Positions 1 to 7,315 of a DNA stretch of 8,692 nucleotides are shown here, in pieces (position 1 is the first letter of the stretch; the number at the start of each line of letters is the position of its first letter). The stretch lies in assembly GCA_035654655.1 (NCBI GenBank), contig DASRWI010000014.1, positions 1 to 8,692 on the forward strand, in the 5' to 3' direction. Made by a program: the position numbers and the translations under genes. Origin of the DNA: DASRWI01 sp035654655. GTDB taxonomy: Bacteria; Bacteroidota; Ignavibacteria; Ignavibacteriales; Ignavibacteriaceae. The notes under the pieces were generated by a model that was not told the DNA's origin, searched no databases, and saw nothing but the letters and a program-made list of their open reading frames with translations.

Positions 1-88
1 ATAATTTGTTAAAATATTAAAAATAAGTGATAGTGGTGATGATGTAAGAATTAATTATTTTAGTAGTAGACTTTTATAGGAGTTCTCT

Positions 89-853
89 ATGAAACAATGG
101 TATGAGGAACTTTTTGAAAATTATGCACTCAAGTATGAGAATGAGGTTTATACTCAAGGTACTTTAGGTGAGTGCGATTTTATTGAAAAGGAAATTAACT
201 GCAATAAGAATATCAATATTCTTGATATAGGCTGTGGGACAGGGAGACACTCAATTGAATTAGCTAAGCGCGGTTATAAAGTAACCGGAGTTGACTTATC
301 TCAAGCTCAGTTAAAGCGAGCTAAAGAAAATGCTTCCAACGCCGGTGTTAATGTTAATTTTCAAATTCAGGATGCAAGGAATCTTCCTTTTAAGAATGAG
401 TTTGATTTAGCAATTATGCTATGCGAAGGCGGCTTCTCCTTAATGGAAACTGATGAAATGAATTTCCAGATTCTTCAAAGTGCATCCAATGCACTTAAAG
501 ATAAAGGTAAATTTATTTTTACTACTCTCAACGGACTTTTCCCTTTATTCCATTCTGTTAATGATTTTTATAAGAATAACACCAAAGAAGGGAATTCTAC
601 TTCTGAAAGTCTAAGTTTTGATATAATGACTTTCCGTGATTATAATAAAACATCTTTTGTTGATGATGATGGAAATGAAAAAGAAATATCTGCTAATGAA
701 AGGTATTATGTCCCGTCTGAAATCACCTGGCAGCTGAAGTCTCTTGGATTTAAAAAGATAGATATTTGTGGTGCAAAGCTTGGTGCATACAGCAGGAATG
801 ATAAACTGACTACTGAAGATTTTGAAATGCTGGTAATTGCTGAGAAGTTTTGA
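89..853 (+). CDS. Class I SAM-dependent methyltransferase
   Basis: A 254-residue soluble protein with a Rossmann-type SAM-binding domain. Motif I is ILDIGCGTGRHS at residues 44-55. The acidic residue closing strand 2, which usually contacts the SAM ribose, is D69 in VTGVDLS. QDARNLPF (94-101) matches the adenine-contact region, and FDLAIML (105-111) is the strand 4 motif. Residues 150-215 are probably a substrate-binding insertion and the last strands of the fold. The length is normal for a single-domain methyltransferase. The start is supported by AGGAG at 78-82, six bases before the ATG. The gene stands alone on its strand and converges on the membrane methyltransferase at 938-1387. The fold is secure, but the acceptor is not: nothing in the sequence points to a protein, RNA, lipid or quinone substrate. 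Confidence 0.9.
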   Translation: MKQWYEELFENYALKYENEVYTQGTLGECDFIEKEINCNKNINILDIGCGTGRHSIELAKRGYKVTGVDLSQAQLKRAKENASNAGVNVNFQIQDARNLPFKNEFDLAIMLCEGGFSLMETDEMNFQILQSASNALKDKGKFIFTTLNGLFPLFHSVNDFYKNNTKEGNSTSESLSFDIMTFRDYNKTSFVDDDGNEKEISANERYYVPSEITWQLKSLGFKKIDICGAKLGAYSRNDKLTTEDFEMLVIAEKF

Positions 854-867
854 ATGTATTGGGAAAT

Positions 868-918
868 GAGATTGCCACACCTTGATCCGAAATCGGATCA
901 AGGTTCGCAATGACAGAG
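868..918. repeat. Palindromic intergenic repeat-like element
   Basis: An 11-bp perfect inverted repeat (879-889 ACCTTGATCCG with 894-904 CGGATCAAGGT, loop AAAT) is enclosed by a second complementary pair, ATTGC 871-875 and GCAAT 907-911. Read on the minus strand it begins CTGTCATTGCGAACC and ends GGTGTGGCAATCTC. This has the same form as the GTCATTGCGA...GCAATCTC intergenic palindromes scattered through many bacterial genomes. It fills most of the gap between two convergent genes and may also act as a transcription barrier for both, although neither side has a long T-run. The structure is seen directly; membership of a multicopy family is inferred from memory of such repeats. Confidence 0.7.
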
Positions 919-937
919 TTTAGGATAGTAATAAAAA

Positions 938-1387
938 TTATAAGAACTTTATTTTAACTTTTTCCAAATAAGTTTTATATTCATCACCAAATTTGCCTTC
1001 AAGATATTTATGTTCTTCTTTTATAAATATTTTGAAGAAGATGAAGTTTATTATAACTGTTGTTAGTACTAACCAGGAATTGAAAAGTAAACATATACCA
1101 GGGATTACAAAAAGCATATAGGATGCATACATAGGGTTCCTGAATATCTTGAATAAGCCATCACTCATTAATCTACCTTCAGGAAATTCTTTCAAAAGTA
1201 TTTTTGCAACACTAAATACCATTGCCACACCAATTAAAATTAGTATTATCGCGATAATCATTAAAATATTATAATGATTTATTGTTATTGTAAATTGAGG
1301 TTTAGTTTGGTTATCTATAATGATCATTACAATCATATATATAAAAGTAGGAATAGCTATTTTGGGTGCAACACCTGTAATTTTCAT
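938..1387 (-). CDS. Membrane methyltransferase, ICMT/PEMT family
   Basis: A 149-residue integral membrane protein of the isoprenylcysteine carboxyl methyltransferase / phospholipid methyltransferase family. Hydrophobic segments lie at about 7-24, 39-61, 86-101 and 105-121; the last two could form a helical hairpin. The family signature is present. GLFKIFRNPMYASY (77-90) carries the R-x-P-x-Y motif (R83, P85, Y87), where many relatives have RHPxY. The cytosolic tail has EEHKYLEGKFGDEYKTYLEKV (124-144, key residues E124, E125, F133, G134, Y137, Y140), the usual SAM-pocket element. A short SD (AGGA, 1392-1395) lies four bases before the ATG. Bacterial members are poorly characterised and rarely have prenylated protein substrates, so a lipid, quinone or other hydrophobic acceptor is plausible. 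It is divergent from the acetyltransferase at 1461 and converges on the methyltransferase at 89-853. Confidence 0.85.
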   Translation of the reverse strand: MKITGVAPKIAIPTFIYMIVMIIIDNQTKPQFTITINHYNILMIIAIILILIGVAMVFSVAKILLKEFPEGRLMSDGLFKIFRNPMYASYMLFVIPGICLLFNSWLVLTTVIINFIFFKIFIKEEHKYLEGKFGDEYKTYLEKVKIKFL

Positions 1388-1460
1388 ATGATCCTATTTA
1401 TTTTTAAATGTTAAATTTATCATATTTTTAAAATCAAATTTGTACTTTTAGTTACAATAA

Positions 1461-2282
1461 ATGATAATTATTAATAAACATATAGCAGATGAATACTTGA
1501 GTATATTAGGTTTGCCAATAAGAAAACCGGATATGGAATATTTAAGAGAATTAAATTATAATCATCTTACCAAAATTCCATTTGAAAATATTTCTAAATT
1601 ATACTATAAGAAGAAATTTAATCTTAATTTTATTCCTGACTTTGAGAAGTATCTGGAAGGTATAAAAGTGCATCACCTTGGGGGAACTTGCTATTCTAAT
1701 AATTATTATTTTTATCAACTTCTGCAGTATTTGGGCTTTGATATTATTCTTTGCGGTGCTGATATGACAAATCCGGATGTTCATATAATCAGTATAGTAA
1801 AAATAGAAGGTGAACAATTTATTGTTGATGTGGGCAATGCAGGTCCTTTTTTTGAACCAATGCCACTTGGGTTATCTTATGATTACATAATTAATTTTGG
1901 AATAGAAAAATATATCCTTCATCCAAAAGATAGTAAAGGTTTTTCAAGATTAGACCAGTACAAAGATAATCAAATAGTACACGGATATACTATCAAACCA
2001 ATTGCAAGAAGTTTTTCGGAATTTAATAATGTAATTGAAAGTTCTTTTTCTGCAGATGCCACATTTATGAATAATATTCTGATTGTACTTTTTGGTAATC
2101 ATTCTTCAAGAATGATAAATAATTTATCACTTATTGAAGTAAATAAAGATAAAGTTCAAAAAAGAAAATTAGGGAATAGGCAAGAGCTTATATCGGAAAT
2201 TGAAAAAACCTTTGGCATTTCTAAAGAAATAACTAAAGAAGCAATATCCGGTATATCCAATTTTGAAGAAGCATGGCATTAA
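1461..2282 (+). CDS. Arylamine N-acetyltransferase family protein
   Basis: A 273-residue protein matching the NAT family in length and layout. NATs transfer acetyl or other acyl groups from CoA to arylamines, or to amides in natural-product pathways, through a Cys-His-Asp triad. The candidate triad is C77 (GGTCYSNN), H108 (NPDVHIIS) and D123 (FIVDVGNAG), nearly the canonical spacing. IPFENIS (39-45) matches the N-terminal NAT motif. The surroundings are divergent: HHLGGTCYS stands where typical enzymes have RGGxCxE, and DVGNAG where they have DVGFG. It may therefore use another acyl donor or acceptor. There is no good SD. An in-frame TAA (1458-1460) abuts the ATG, so the start cannot lie upstream, and the next Met (M25) would remove a family motif. 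The gene shares a 73-base divergent gap with the membrane methyltransferase. Confidence 0.85.
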   Translation: MIIINKHIADEYLSILGLPIRKPDMEYLRELNYNHLTKIPFENISKLYYKKKFNLNFIPDFEKYLEGIKVHHLGGTCYSNNYYFYQLLQYLGFDIILCGADMTNPDVHIISIVKIEGEQFIVDVGNAGPFFEPMPLGLSYDYIINFGIEKYILHPKDSKGFSRLDQYKDNQIVHGYTIKPIARSFSEFNNVIESSFSADATFMNNILIVLFGNHSSRMINNLSLIEVNKDKVQKRKLGNRQELISEIEKTFGISKEITKEAISGISNFEEAWH

Positions 2283-2389
2283 AAATTATAAATAATTAAT
2301 TTCCATTTCTTGGTACCACTGCATATATTTAACAAATGAATATCCTTTAATTAACCAACTGTAATTAAATCCCAGTATTAAGGACAACT

Positions 2390-4723
2390 ATGCGTAAGCT
2401 TTTATTTTTCTTCATAATATTGACTTGTCTTATCCAGGCTCAAGACTATTATCAGGGTATTTCTACATCTTCTTCTAACTTTGTTAATGATTTGAAAACG
2501 TTAATCCGCTCTAATTATACAAGAATTTCTTATGACCAGTTTGATGAAACCAATATTGCAAATTATGCTTCAATAAATAATAATAACGGTACAAGGTCAG
2601 TTTTTTGTGTATATAGTAGTTATGAGTATATTTATTCCGGTACCTTTTCCTGGGGAGTAATGAGCAGGGAGCATACATTTTGCCATAGCTGGATGCCTTC
2701 TTATCCTTCAGAATCAGGTGATGAATATTCAGACCAACATCATCTTTTTCCGACTCAACAAAATAACGCAAATGGTGTTAGAAGTAATCATCCATTGGGT
2801 ATTGTTGTTAATGCTATTTCTGTTTTTATGGATGGTAAGCTTGGAACAAATGCACAAGGTCAAACTGTTTATGAACCTCGCAACCAGCAAAAAGGTGATG
2901 CTGCCAGAGCTTTGCTGTATATGTCCCTAAGATATGATGGTATAAATGGCCAATCGTGGACATTTAACTGGTTAAATAATACAAGATTGCCTTCATTAAC
3001 TGAAGCTCCAGAAAATCTTGATGTTTTATTAAGTTGGCATCAACAAGACCCACCTGACACTTGGGAAATTGGCAGGAATAATTATATTTATTCCATTCAG
3101 CATAATAAAAATCCTTTCATAGATCATCCTGAGTATACCAACTTTATCAACTTTAATGACCTTTCCTATACAGGTAGCGGAACTACACTTGCTGCTGAAC
3201 CTACTAATTATGTTACAAATTTTGCAGCAGTTAATCCTACATCATCATCAATTACTTTAACCTGGAGCGATGCTATTGGAGCTCAATTGCCTGCAGGATA
3301 TTTGTTGATGATAAATAATCTGAATAATTTTTCTACTCCTACTGATGGGGTAGTTATACCTGATGATAATAATTTTTCAGATGGTAATGGTATTATTAAT
3401 GTACTTTATTTAGCCGCGGATACTTTAATTCTAAATGGGTTAAATTCAAACACTACTTATTACTTCAAGATATTTTCATACAATGGAAACAGCACTGAAA
3501 GAAATTATAAAACTGATGGTACTATTCCTTCTACAAATGCAACTACGATTCAAGGTACCCAGGTAAATCCTTATGAGGGTATTTTCTTTTCAGAATATGT
3601 CGAAGGAGCATCTTTCAATAAAGCATTGGAAGTATTTAATGGAAATAGAAATGGTTCTTCTATAGATTTAAATAAAATCAGGATAAAATTATATTCAAAT
3701 GGGTCTTCAACTCCAAATGCAATTACTAATGTAAGCTTAGCTGATGATGGAACAACAAGTACAATTCCATTTTTATCATCATTTGTGTTTTATCATACTT
3801 CATTTGTAACTCCTGATGTTAATCTTCCAAATGCTCCTGCATCAAAGAGAAAGTCTGGTATTAATGCTATAAATTTTAATGGAGATGATGCCATTGTATT
3901 GGAATATAATGTATCAGATACTACCTGGGTAATATTAGATGTCTTTGGTGTTGTAGGGAATGATCCTGGCACTGAATGGAGTGCAAATGGAGTTTCTACA
4001 CTTGATAATACTTTAAGAAGAAAAACTTCAATAAACTTTGGTATTACAAATATCTCATCTTCCTGGGATGAGCAATCTTTACAATGGACAGAATATGCTA
4101 ATAGTTTACCTGAATCTAATTTAGGATTGCACACAGTTGATGCTCCTTTACCAGTTGAATTAATTTCGTTCAATGCAGATTTAAACTCAAATGGAGTTAA
4201 TCTTTATTGGACTACTGCAACTGAGACCAATAACTATGGCTTTGAAGTTGAAAGAATGGAAAAAGGAAAAGGAACATTCCAAACTTTGAATTTTATCTCC
4301 GGAAAAGGAAATTCATATTCTATTAGTAATTATTCATACTTTGATAAAGTAAATTCAGGTACTTATGTTTACAGACTTAAGCAAATAGATTACAATGGAA
4401 GTATTTCATACAGCCATACTATTGAAGTGGAAGTGATTACTGTTAATGAATTAACATTACAGCAAAATTATCCCAACCCATTTAATCCTTCTACAATGAT
4501 AAACTTTACTTTGCCTAAAGATGAAATTGTAAGTGTAAAGATATTTGATGTTCTGGGAAGAGAAATAAAAAATCTTTTGAATGATTTTAAACAAATAGGA
4601 AGTTATTCAATCCAATGGAATGGTGATAATGATAATAATGAAAAAATGACATCGGGAATTTATTTCTGTAGAATAAGTACTGATGGAGAATATAAAATTA
4701 TAAAAATGACATTAACAAAATAA
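2390..4723 (+). CDS. Secreted endonuclease I with FN3, lamin-tail and T9SS domains
   Basis: A 777-residue exported multidomain nuclease. Residues 1-17 form a signal peptide (MRK, hydrophobic core, cleavage probably after LIQA). Residues ~19-255 are an endonuclease I (EndA/Vvn-type, His-Me finger) domain. SREHTFCHSW holds the E94-H95 pair expected for metal binding and general base, DQHHLFP (115-121) follows, and NGVRSN (128-133) holds the second metal-ligand Asn. Such enzymes cut DNA and often RNA without sequence specificity. Residues ~268-388 are a fibronectin III domain, and ~393-570 a lamin-tail domain (FFSEYVEG, KALEVFNG, NFNGDDAIVL, DVFG). A Bacteroidota-type beta-domain starts at LPVELISFNA (587). 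The T9SS sorting domain spans ~687-777 (NYPNPFNPST, VSVKIFDVLGRE, SGIYF). The SD is AAGGA 2380-2384. The likely role is extracellular or cell-surface nucleic acid degradation for nutrients. Confidence 0.9.
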   Translation: MRKLLFFFIILTCLIQAQDYYQGISTSSSNFVNDLKTLIRSNYTRISYDQFDETNIANYASINNNNGTRSVFCVYSSYEYIYSGTFSWGVMSREHTFCHSWMPSYPSESGDEYSDQHHLFPTQQNNANGVRSNHPLGIVVNAISVFMDGKLGTNAQGQTVYEPRNQQKGDAARALLYMSLRYDGINGQSWTFNWLNNTRLPSLTEAPENLDVLLSWHQQDPPDTWEIGRNNYIYSIQHNKNPFIDHPEYTNFINFNDLSYTGSGTTLAAEPTNYVTNFAAVNPTSSSITLTWSDAIGAQLPAGYLLMINNLNNFSTPTDGVVIPDDNNFSDGNGIINVLYLAADTLILNGLNSNTTYYFKIFSYNGNSTERNYKTDGTIPSTNATTIQGTQVNPYEGIFFSEYVEGASFNKALEVFNGNRNGSSIDLNKIRIKLYSNGSSTPNAITNVSLADDGTTSTIPFLSSFVFYHTSFVTPDVNLPNAPASKRKSGINAINFNGDDAIVLEYNVSDTTWVILDVFGVVGNDPGTEWSANGVSTLDNTLRRKTSINFGITNISSSWDEQSLQWTEYANSLPESNLGLHTVDAPLPVELISFNADLNSNGVNLYWTTATETNNYGFEVERMEKGKGTFQTLNFISGKGNSYSISNYSYFDKVNSGTYVYRLKQIDYNGSISYSHTIEVEVITVNELTLQQNYPNPFNPSTMINFTLPKDEIVSVKIFDVLGREIKNLLNDFKQIGSYSIQWNGDNDNNEKMTSGIYFCRISTDGEYKIIKMTLTK

Positions 4724-4745
4724 TTAAATAAGGGTTAGTTGTAAT

Positions 4746-5645
4746 ATGAGTTCAGGGTGTCCAATTTGCGGAAATGAAAAATACGTTGTCAAAGGCAAAA
4801 GCCTGACTAATAATATTTCTAAAAATTTTATGGATAAAGATTATAAGGTTGTTCAGTGTACTGACTGTTCGGCTTATTATGTTAATCCAAGTATTGACTT
4901 TACAGATAAACAATGGGGGATGCTTTATAATAATGAATATTTTGGTGAAAATACAAAATGGTTTGAAAAGCAGAGAACAAGAGAATTATTTGAGCGGCTT
5001 TCTAAAATTGAAAAATTACTTGGAAAAAATAAAGATATAAGATTGTTAGATATTGGTGCCGGAGAAGGAAGGACTTTACTTGAAGGTGCAAATAGGGGAT
5101 GGGATGTTACCGGAATCGACATTGTTGATAACCGGAGAAGTAATGCAAAAACTGATAAGATTAAATTTATCAAAGCTAAATTTTTAGAATATGAACTTCC
5201 TGAAAATTATTATGATATTATTTTTATTGATTCAGTTCTTGAGCATGTACTTAAACCAATTGATTATTTGGAGAAAGCTAAAAAGATTCTTAAACCTGGT
5301 GGGATTATTTATGTAGGCGTTCCAAATGAGGATAGTTTATTTAATACTATAAAATACATTGCATATAAAGTTACCGGGAAATCAGAAATAACTGAAAAAA
5401 TCAGACCTTTTGATTCTCCTTATCATATAATAGGATTTAATAAGAAATCATTAAACTATAGTGTTAACAAAACAGGTTTGAAAATTAAATTGTTTGAAAA
5501 TATTGGAAGAAAATTAGAGTTTATGGCTTACAATCCATCAACAAGAGGTTTTTGGATAGGGTTGTTGTTTATGTTTCCTGTTGAATTAGTTGCAGGAACG
5601 TTAAAAAAAGATTTATATTATTGCGCTTACTTAACAAAAGATTAG
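4746..5645 (+). CDS. Zinc-ribbon class I SAM methyltransferase
   Basis: A 299-residue protein with an N-terminal Cys4 zinc ribbon (CPIC at 5-8, CTDC at 38-41, then YYVNP) followed by a Rossmann SAM domain. Motif I is LLDIGAGEG (100-108), the strand 2 acidic residue is D125 (VTGIDI), and strand 4 is YDIIFIDSVLEHV (156-168). The post-motif segment ILKPGGIIYVGVPN (181-194) is typical of the Methyltransf_11/23 group. A hydrophobic stretch near the C-terminus (GFWIGLLFMFPVELVAG, 268-284) could associate with the membrane. Relatives with this ribbon-plus-SAM layout are common in surface-glycan and O-antigen gene sets, but no glycosyltransferase lies nearby, so the substrate is unknown. AGGG at 4731-4734 lies 11 bases before the ATG. 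Only 22 bases separate it from the nuclease gene, so the two may be co-transcribed. Confidence 0.88.
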   Translation: MSSGCPICGNEKYVVKGKSLTNNISKNFMDKDYKVVQCTDCSAYYVNPSIDFTDKQWGMLYNNEYFGENTKWFEKQRTRELFERLSKIEKLLGKNKDIRLLDIGAGEGRTLLEGANRGWDVTGIDIVDNRRSNAKTDKIKFIKAKFLEYELPENYYDIIFIDSVLEHVLKPIDYLEKAKKILKPGGIIYVGVPNEDSLFNTIKYIAYKVTGKSEITEKIRPFDSPYHIIGFNKKSLNYSVNKTGLKIKLFENIGRKLEFMAYNPSTRGFWIGLLFMFPVELVAGTLKKDLYYCAYLTKD

Positions 5646-5647
5646 AT

Positions 5648-5682
5648 TAAAGATGACATCTTTTTAAAAGATGTCATCTTTA
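5648..5682. terminator. Bidirectional hairpin terminator
   Basis: A near-perfect palindrome between the stop codons of two convergent genes. Bases 5648-5663 pair with 5667-5682 around a TTA triloop, giving 16 base pairs with AAGATGACATCTTTT as the core arm. T-rich sequence follows on both strands (TATAATTTTA on the plus side, ATCTAATTC-type sequence on the minus side is weaker). An outer pair GATTAAA/TTTAATC (5645-5651 and 5693-5699) extends the symmetry. Position and structure fit termination of both the zinc-ribbon methyltransferase and the serine hydrolase transcripts. Confidence 0.8.
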
Positions 5683-5693
5683 TAATTTTAGAT

Positions 5694-7214
5694 TTAATCT
5701 TCTTTAACAAAATTATATGTTGTGAACTCAACAAAATCAGCAACACTTAATGTAAAGGATTTTACTTTACCATTCTCAACAACAAATGGTATTTCCTTAA
5801 TTCCAAAAATTTCCTGACTATAAGTACATAAAAATTTATCATCGCCTATACTTTCAAGTTTGCCAACTAAGTCCGGATGATTATCTTTGAAAACCATTTT
5901 TAGATTGTTTCCATCTTTTTCAATTTCTATTTCTCCAAATACTTCGTGCTTATAAGTTCCTTCAAATTCTTCTAAAGGTACGGTAGGTTTCAAATTCATC
6001 TTAACGCTATCTCTCATTGCTGAAAGATATTTTTGCTGCCTTTCATCCTGTTTCTGCATAGCATTCGAATAAAGGGTATGATAATTATTATATGGAGCAT
6101 TTAAGTAAGCATCTATTATTTGCCATTTAAGTGCCTGATAAAATACATTAGCATCAGTATTTGTTAAAACAACTACACCTAATTTTTCTTTTGGCAACAA
6201 AGTAACTGAAGTAACAAATCCATCAACTCCACCTGTATGTGAAACAACAGTGTTGCCTCTGTAGCTTTCAATTTCCCATCCCATTCCATATAGATTAAAT
6301 GGATTTCTATCAAAAGGATTTGAAGAATTTCCAATTATTGATAAAGGTTTGCGTGAAGTTAAAATAGCCTTAAAAGGGATAACTTCTTTTCCATTATATT
6401 TCCCGCTATCCAGCAAAGTAATCAACCAATGACTCATATCTGTAACAGATGAACTAATACTTGCAGCAGGAGCAAGGTTATCAATATCAGGATAAGGAAT
6501 TTTTCTTAATTCATTATCAACTATGGTATATGGAACTGCTATATTTAATTTACTATTGATATCTCTTGTTAAAGCTAATGAATTATTCATTTCCAAAGGT
6601 TTAAAAAATCTTTCCTGAATAAATTCATCCCAGCTTTCACCAGAAACTTTTTCAATTACTTGACCTGCAATTACAAAGCCTGCATTTGTATATCCCCATT
6701 TTGTTCTAAAAGGATATTTAGGAGCAAGCTTACCAAATTTTTCCAAAATTTCAGAAGTTGAAAGATCAGAGTCCCAATACATAAAATCTCCCTGAAAAGT
6801 TTCCATTCCAATTCTATGAGAAACTATATCCTGAAGATTTAATTCATTCTCTACCCAAACATCTTTCATCTTAAAATCAGGCAGCCATTTTTTTACTTTA
6901 TCAGTTAAGCTGCATTTTCCTTCCTGTTCAAGAATTGCAAGGGAAGTACCTGTAAATGCTTTTGTATTTGAACCAATAAGGAATAACGTATTCTCATCAA
7001 CATGATTGTTTGCGATTATATCCTTAACTCCATATCCCTTTATAAAAGTAACTTTTCCATCTTTGACAACGCATACAGCTAAACCTGGAATTTTACTTTC
7101 CCTTAGAGCTTTACTTACATAAACATCAATACTGTCTTTTAAAAAATTTGGAAGAGTTTGTGAGAATACAATAGTAGATGTAACAAATAGAAGAAAGAAA
7201 ATCTTCTTAAACAT
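5694..7214 (-). CDS. Exported serine hydrolase, class C beta-lactamase fold
   Basis: A 506-residue protein of the beta-lactamase/transpeptidase-like family (PF00144 type). A signal peptide spans residues 1-18 (MFKK, hydrophobic core, VFS before Q19), so it acts in the periplasm or outside the cell. Catalytic motifs are S82-N-T-K85 (SxxK nucleophile and base), Y175-T-N177 (YxN) and H326-T-G-G329 (the KTG-equivalent HxG box). The C-terminal ~411-503 region resembles a DUF3471 beta-barrel extension (LEEFEGTYKHEVFGEIEIE at its start). The HTGG box and this extension are more typical of esterases, D-aminopeptidases and peptidase-like members than of true AmpC, so antibiotic resistance should not be assumed. 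The SD GAGG (7220-7223) lies five bases before the ATG. The gene ends at the convergent hairpin and lies 98 bases downstream of the membrane-protein gene on the same strand. Confidence 0.9.
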   Translation of the reverse strand: MFKKIFFLLFVTSTIVFSQTLPNFLKDSIDVYVSKALRESKIPGLAVCVVKDGKVTFIKGYGVKDIIANNHVDENTLFLIGSNTKAFTGTSLAILEQEGKCSLTDKVKKWLPDFKMKDVWVENELNLQDIVSHRIGMETFQGDFMYWDSDLSTSEILEKFGKLAPKYPFRTKWGYTNAGFVIAGQVIEKVSGESWDEFIQERFFKPLEMNNSLALTRDINSKLNIAVPYTIVDNELRKIPYPDIDNLAPAASISSSVTDMSHWLITLLDSGKYNGKEVIPFKAILTSRKPLSIIGNSSNPFDRNPFNLYGMGWEIESYRGNTVVSHTGGVDGFVTSVTLLPKEKLGVVVLTNTDANVFYQALKWQIIDAYLNAPYNNYHTLYSNAMQKQDERQQKYLSAMRDSVKMNLKPTVPLEEFEGTYKHEVFGEIEIEKDGNNLKMVFKDNHPDLVGKLESIGDDKFLCTYSQEIFGIKEIPFVVENGKVKSFTLSVADFVEFTTYNFVKED

Positions 7215-7222
7215 AATGACCT

Positions 7223-7263
7223 CTTAAAGATTTATTATTTAAAATTAAATAGTAATCTTTAAG
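7223..7263 (-). promoter_or_regulatory. Leader hairpin overlapping the SD of the serine hydrolase
   Basis: A perfect 10-bp inverted repeat, CTTAAAGATT at 7223-7232 and AATCTTTAAG at 7254-7263, encloses 21 AT-rich bases. In the minus-strand mRNA the second arm ends in AAG, which runs directly into the GAGG Shine-Dalgarno (7223-7220), so folding would partly cover the ribosome site. It may be a translational control element or merely an AT-rich coincidence; no ligand or regulator is indicated. Confidence 0.3.
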
Positions 7264-7268
7264 TAACA

Positions 7269-7315
7269 AAATTTTATAAAGGTAAAAAATAAAAAAAAGC
7301 GTTTTTATAAAATTT
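7269..7315 (-). terminator. Candidate AT-rich terminator after the membrane-protein gene
   Basis: A perfect 12-bp inverted repeat (AAATTTTATAAA 7269-7280 and TTTATAAAATTT 7304-7315) overlaps the stop codon of the minus-strand gene ending at 7314. Within its loop the minus strand carries AAAAACGC followed by eight T residues and a second T-run. The T-tracts suit leftward termination, but a pure A/T stem is weak, so this is a low-confidence call. Read-through into the serine hydrolase gene remains possible. Confidence 0.3.

Noticed and set aside
6..34. Possible promoter TTGTTA, 17 bases, GATAGT before the first methyltransferase
   Set aside because: Only four of six bases match in each box. 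In a sequence this AT-rich such matches are common by chance.
611..910. Open frame of 99 codons on the minus strand
   Set aside because: It lies antisense to the methyltransferase gene, runs through the palindrome and shows no protein-like pattern. It is a shadow frame.
2283..2389. TAATTAA repeats in the gap before the nuclease gene
   Set aside because: They are short and self-complementary, in AT-rich sequence, and no different from the background.
2390..2430. Possible lipoprotein signal in the nuclease (cysteine at residue 13)
   Set aside because: The residues before Cys13 (ILT) do not fit a lipobox, and a T9SS sorting tail together with a normal cleavage site at LIQA explains export better.
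3793..4173. Open frame of 126 codons on the minus strand
   Set aside because: It is antisense to the lamin-tail part of the nuclease, which has clear domain evidence on the plus strand.
4925..5173. Open frame of 82 codons on the minus strand
   Set aside because: It is antisense to the SAM-binding motif of the zinc-ribbon methyltransferase and has no SD.
5694..7214. Antibiotic-resistance beta-lactamase
   Set aside because: The fold and SxxK/YxN motifs fit, but the HTGG box and C-terminal DUF3471-like extension are typical of broad serine hydrolases. Nothing shows lactam specificity.
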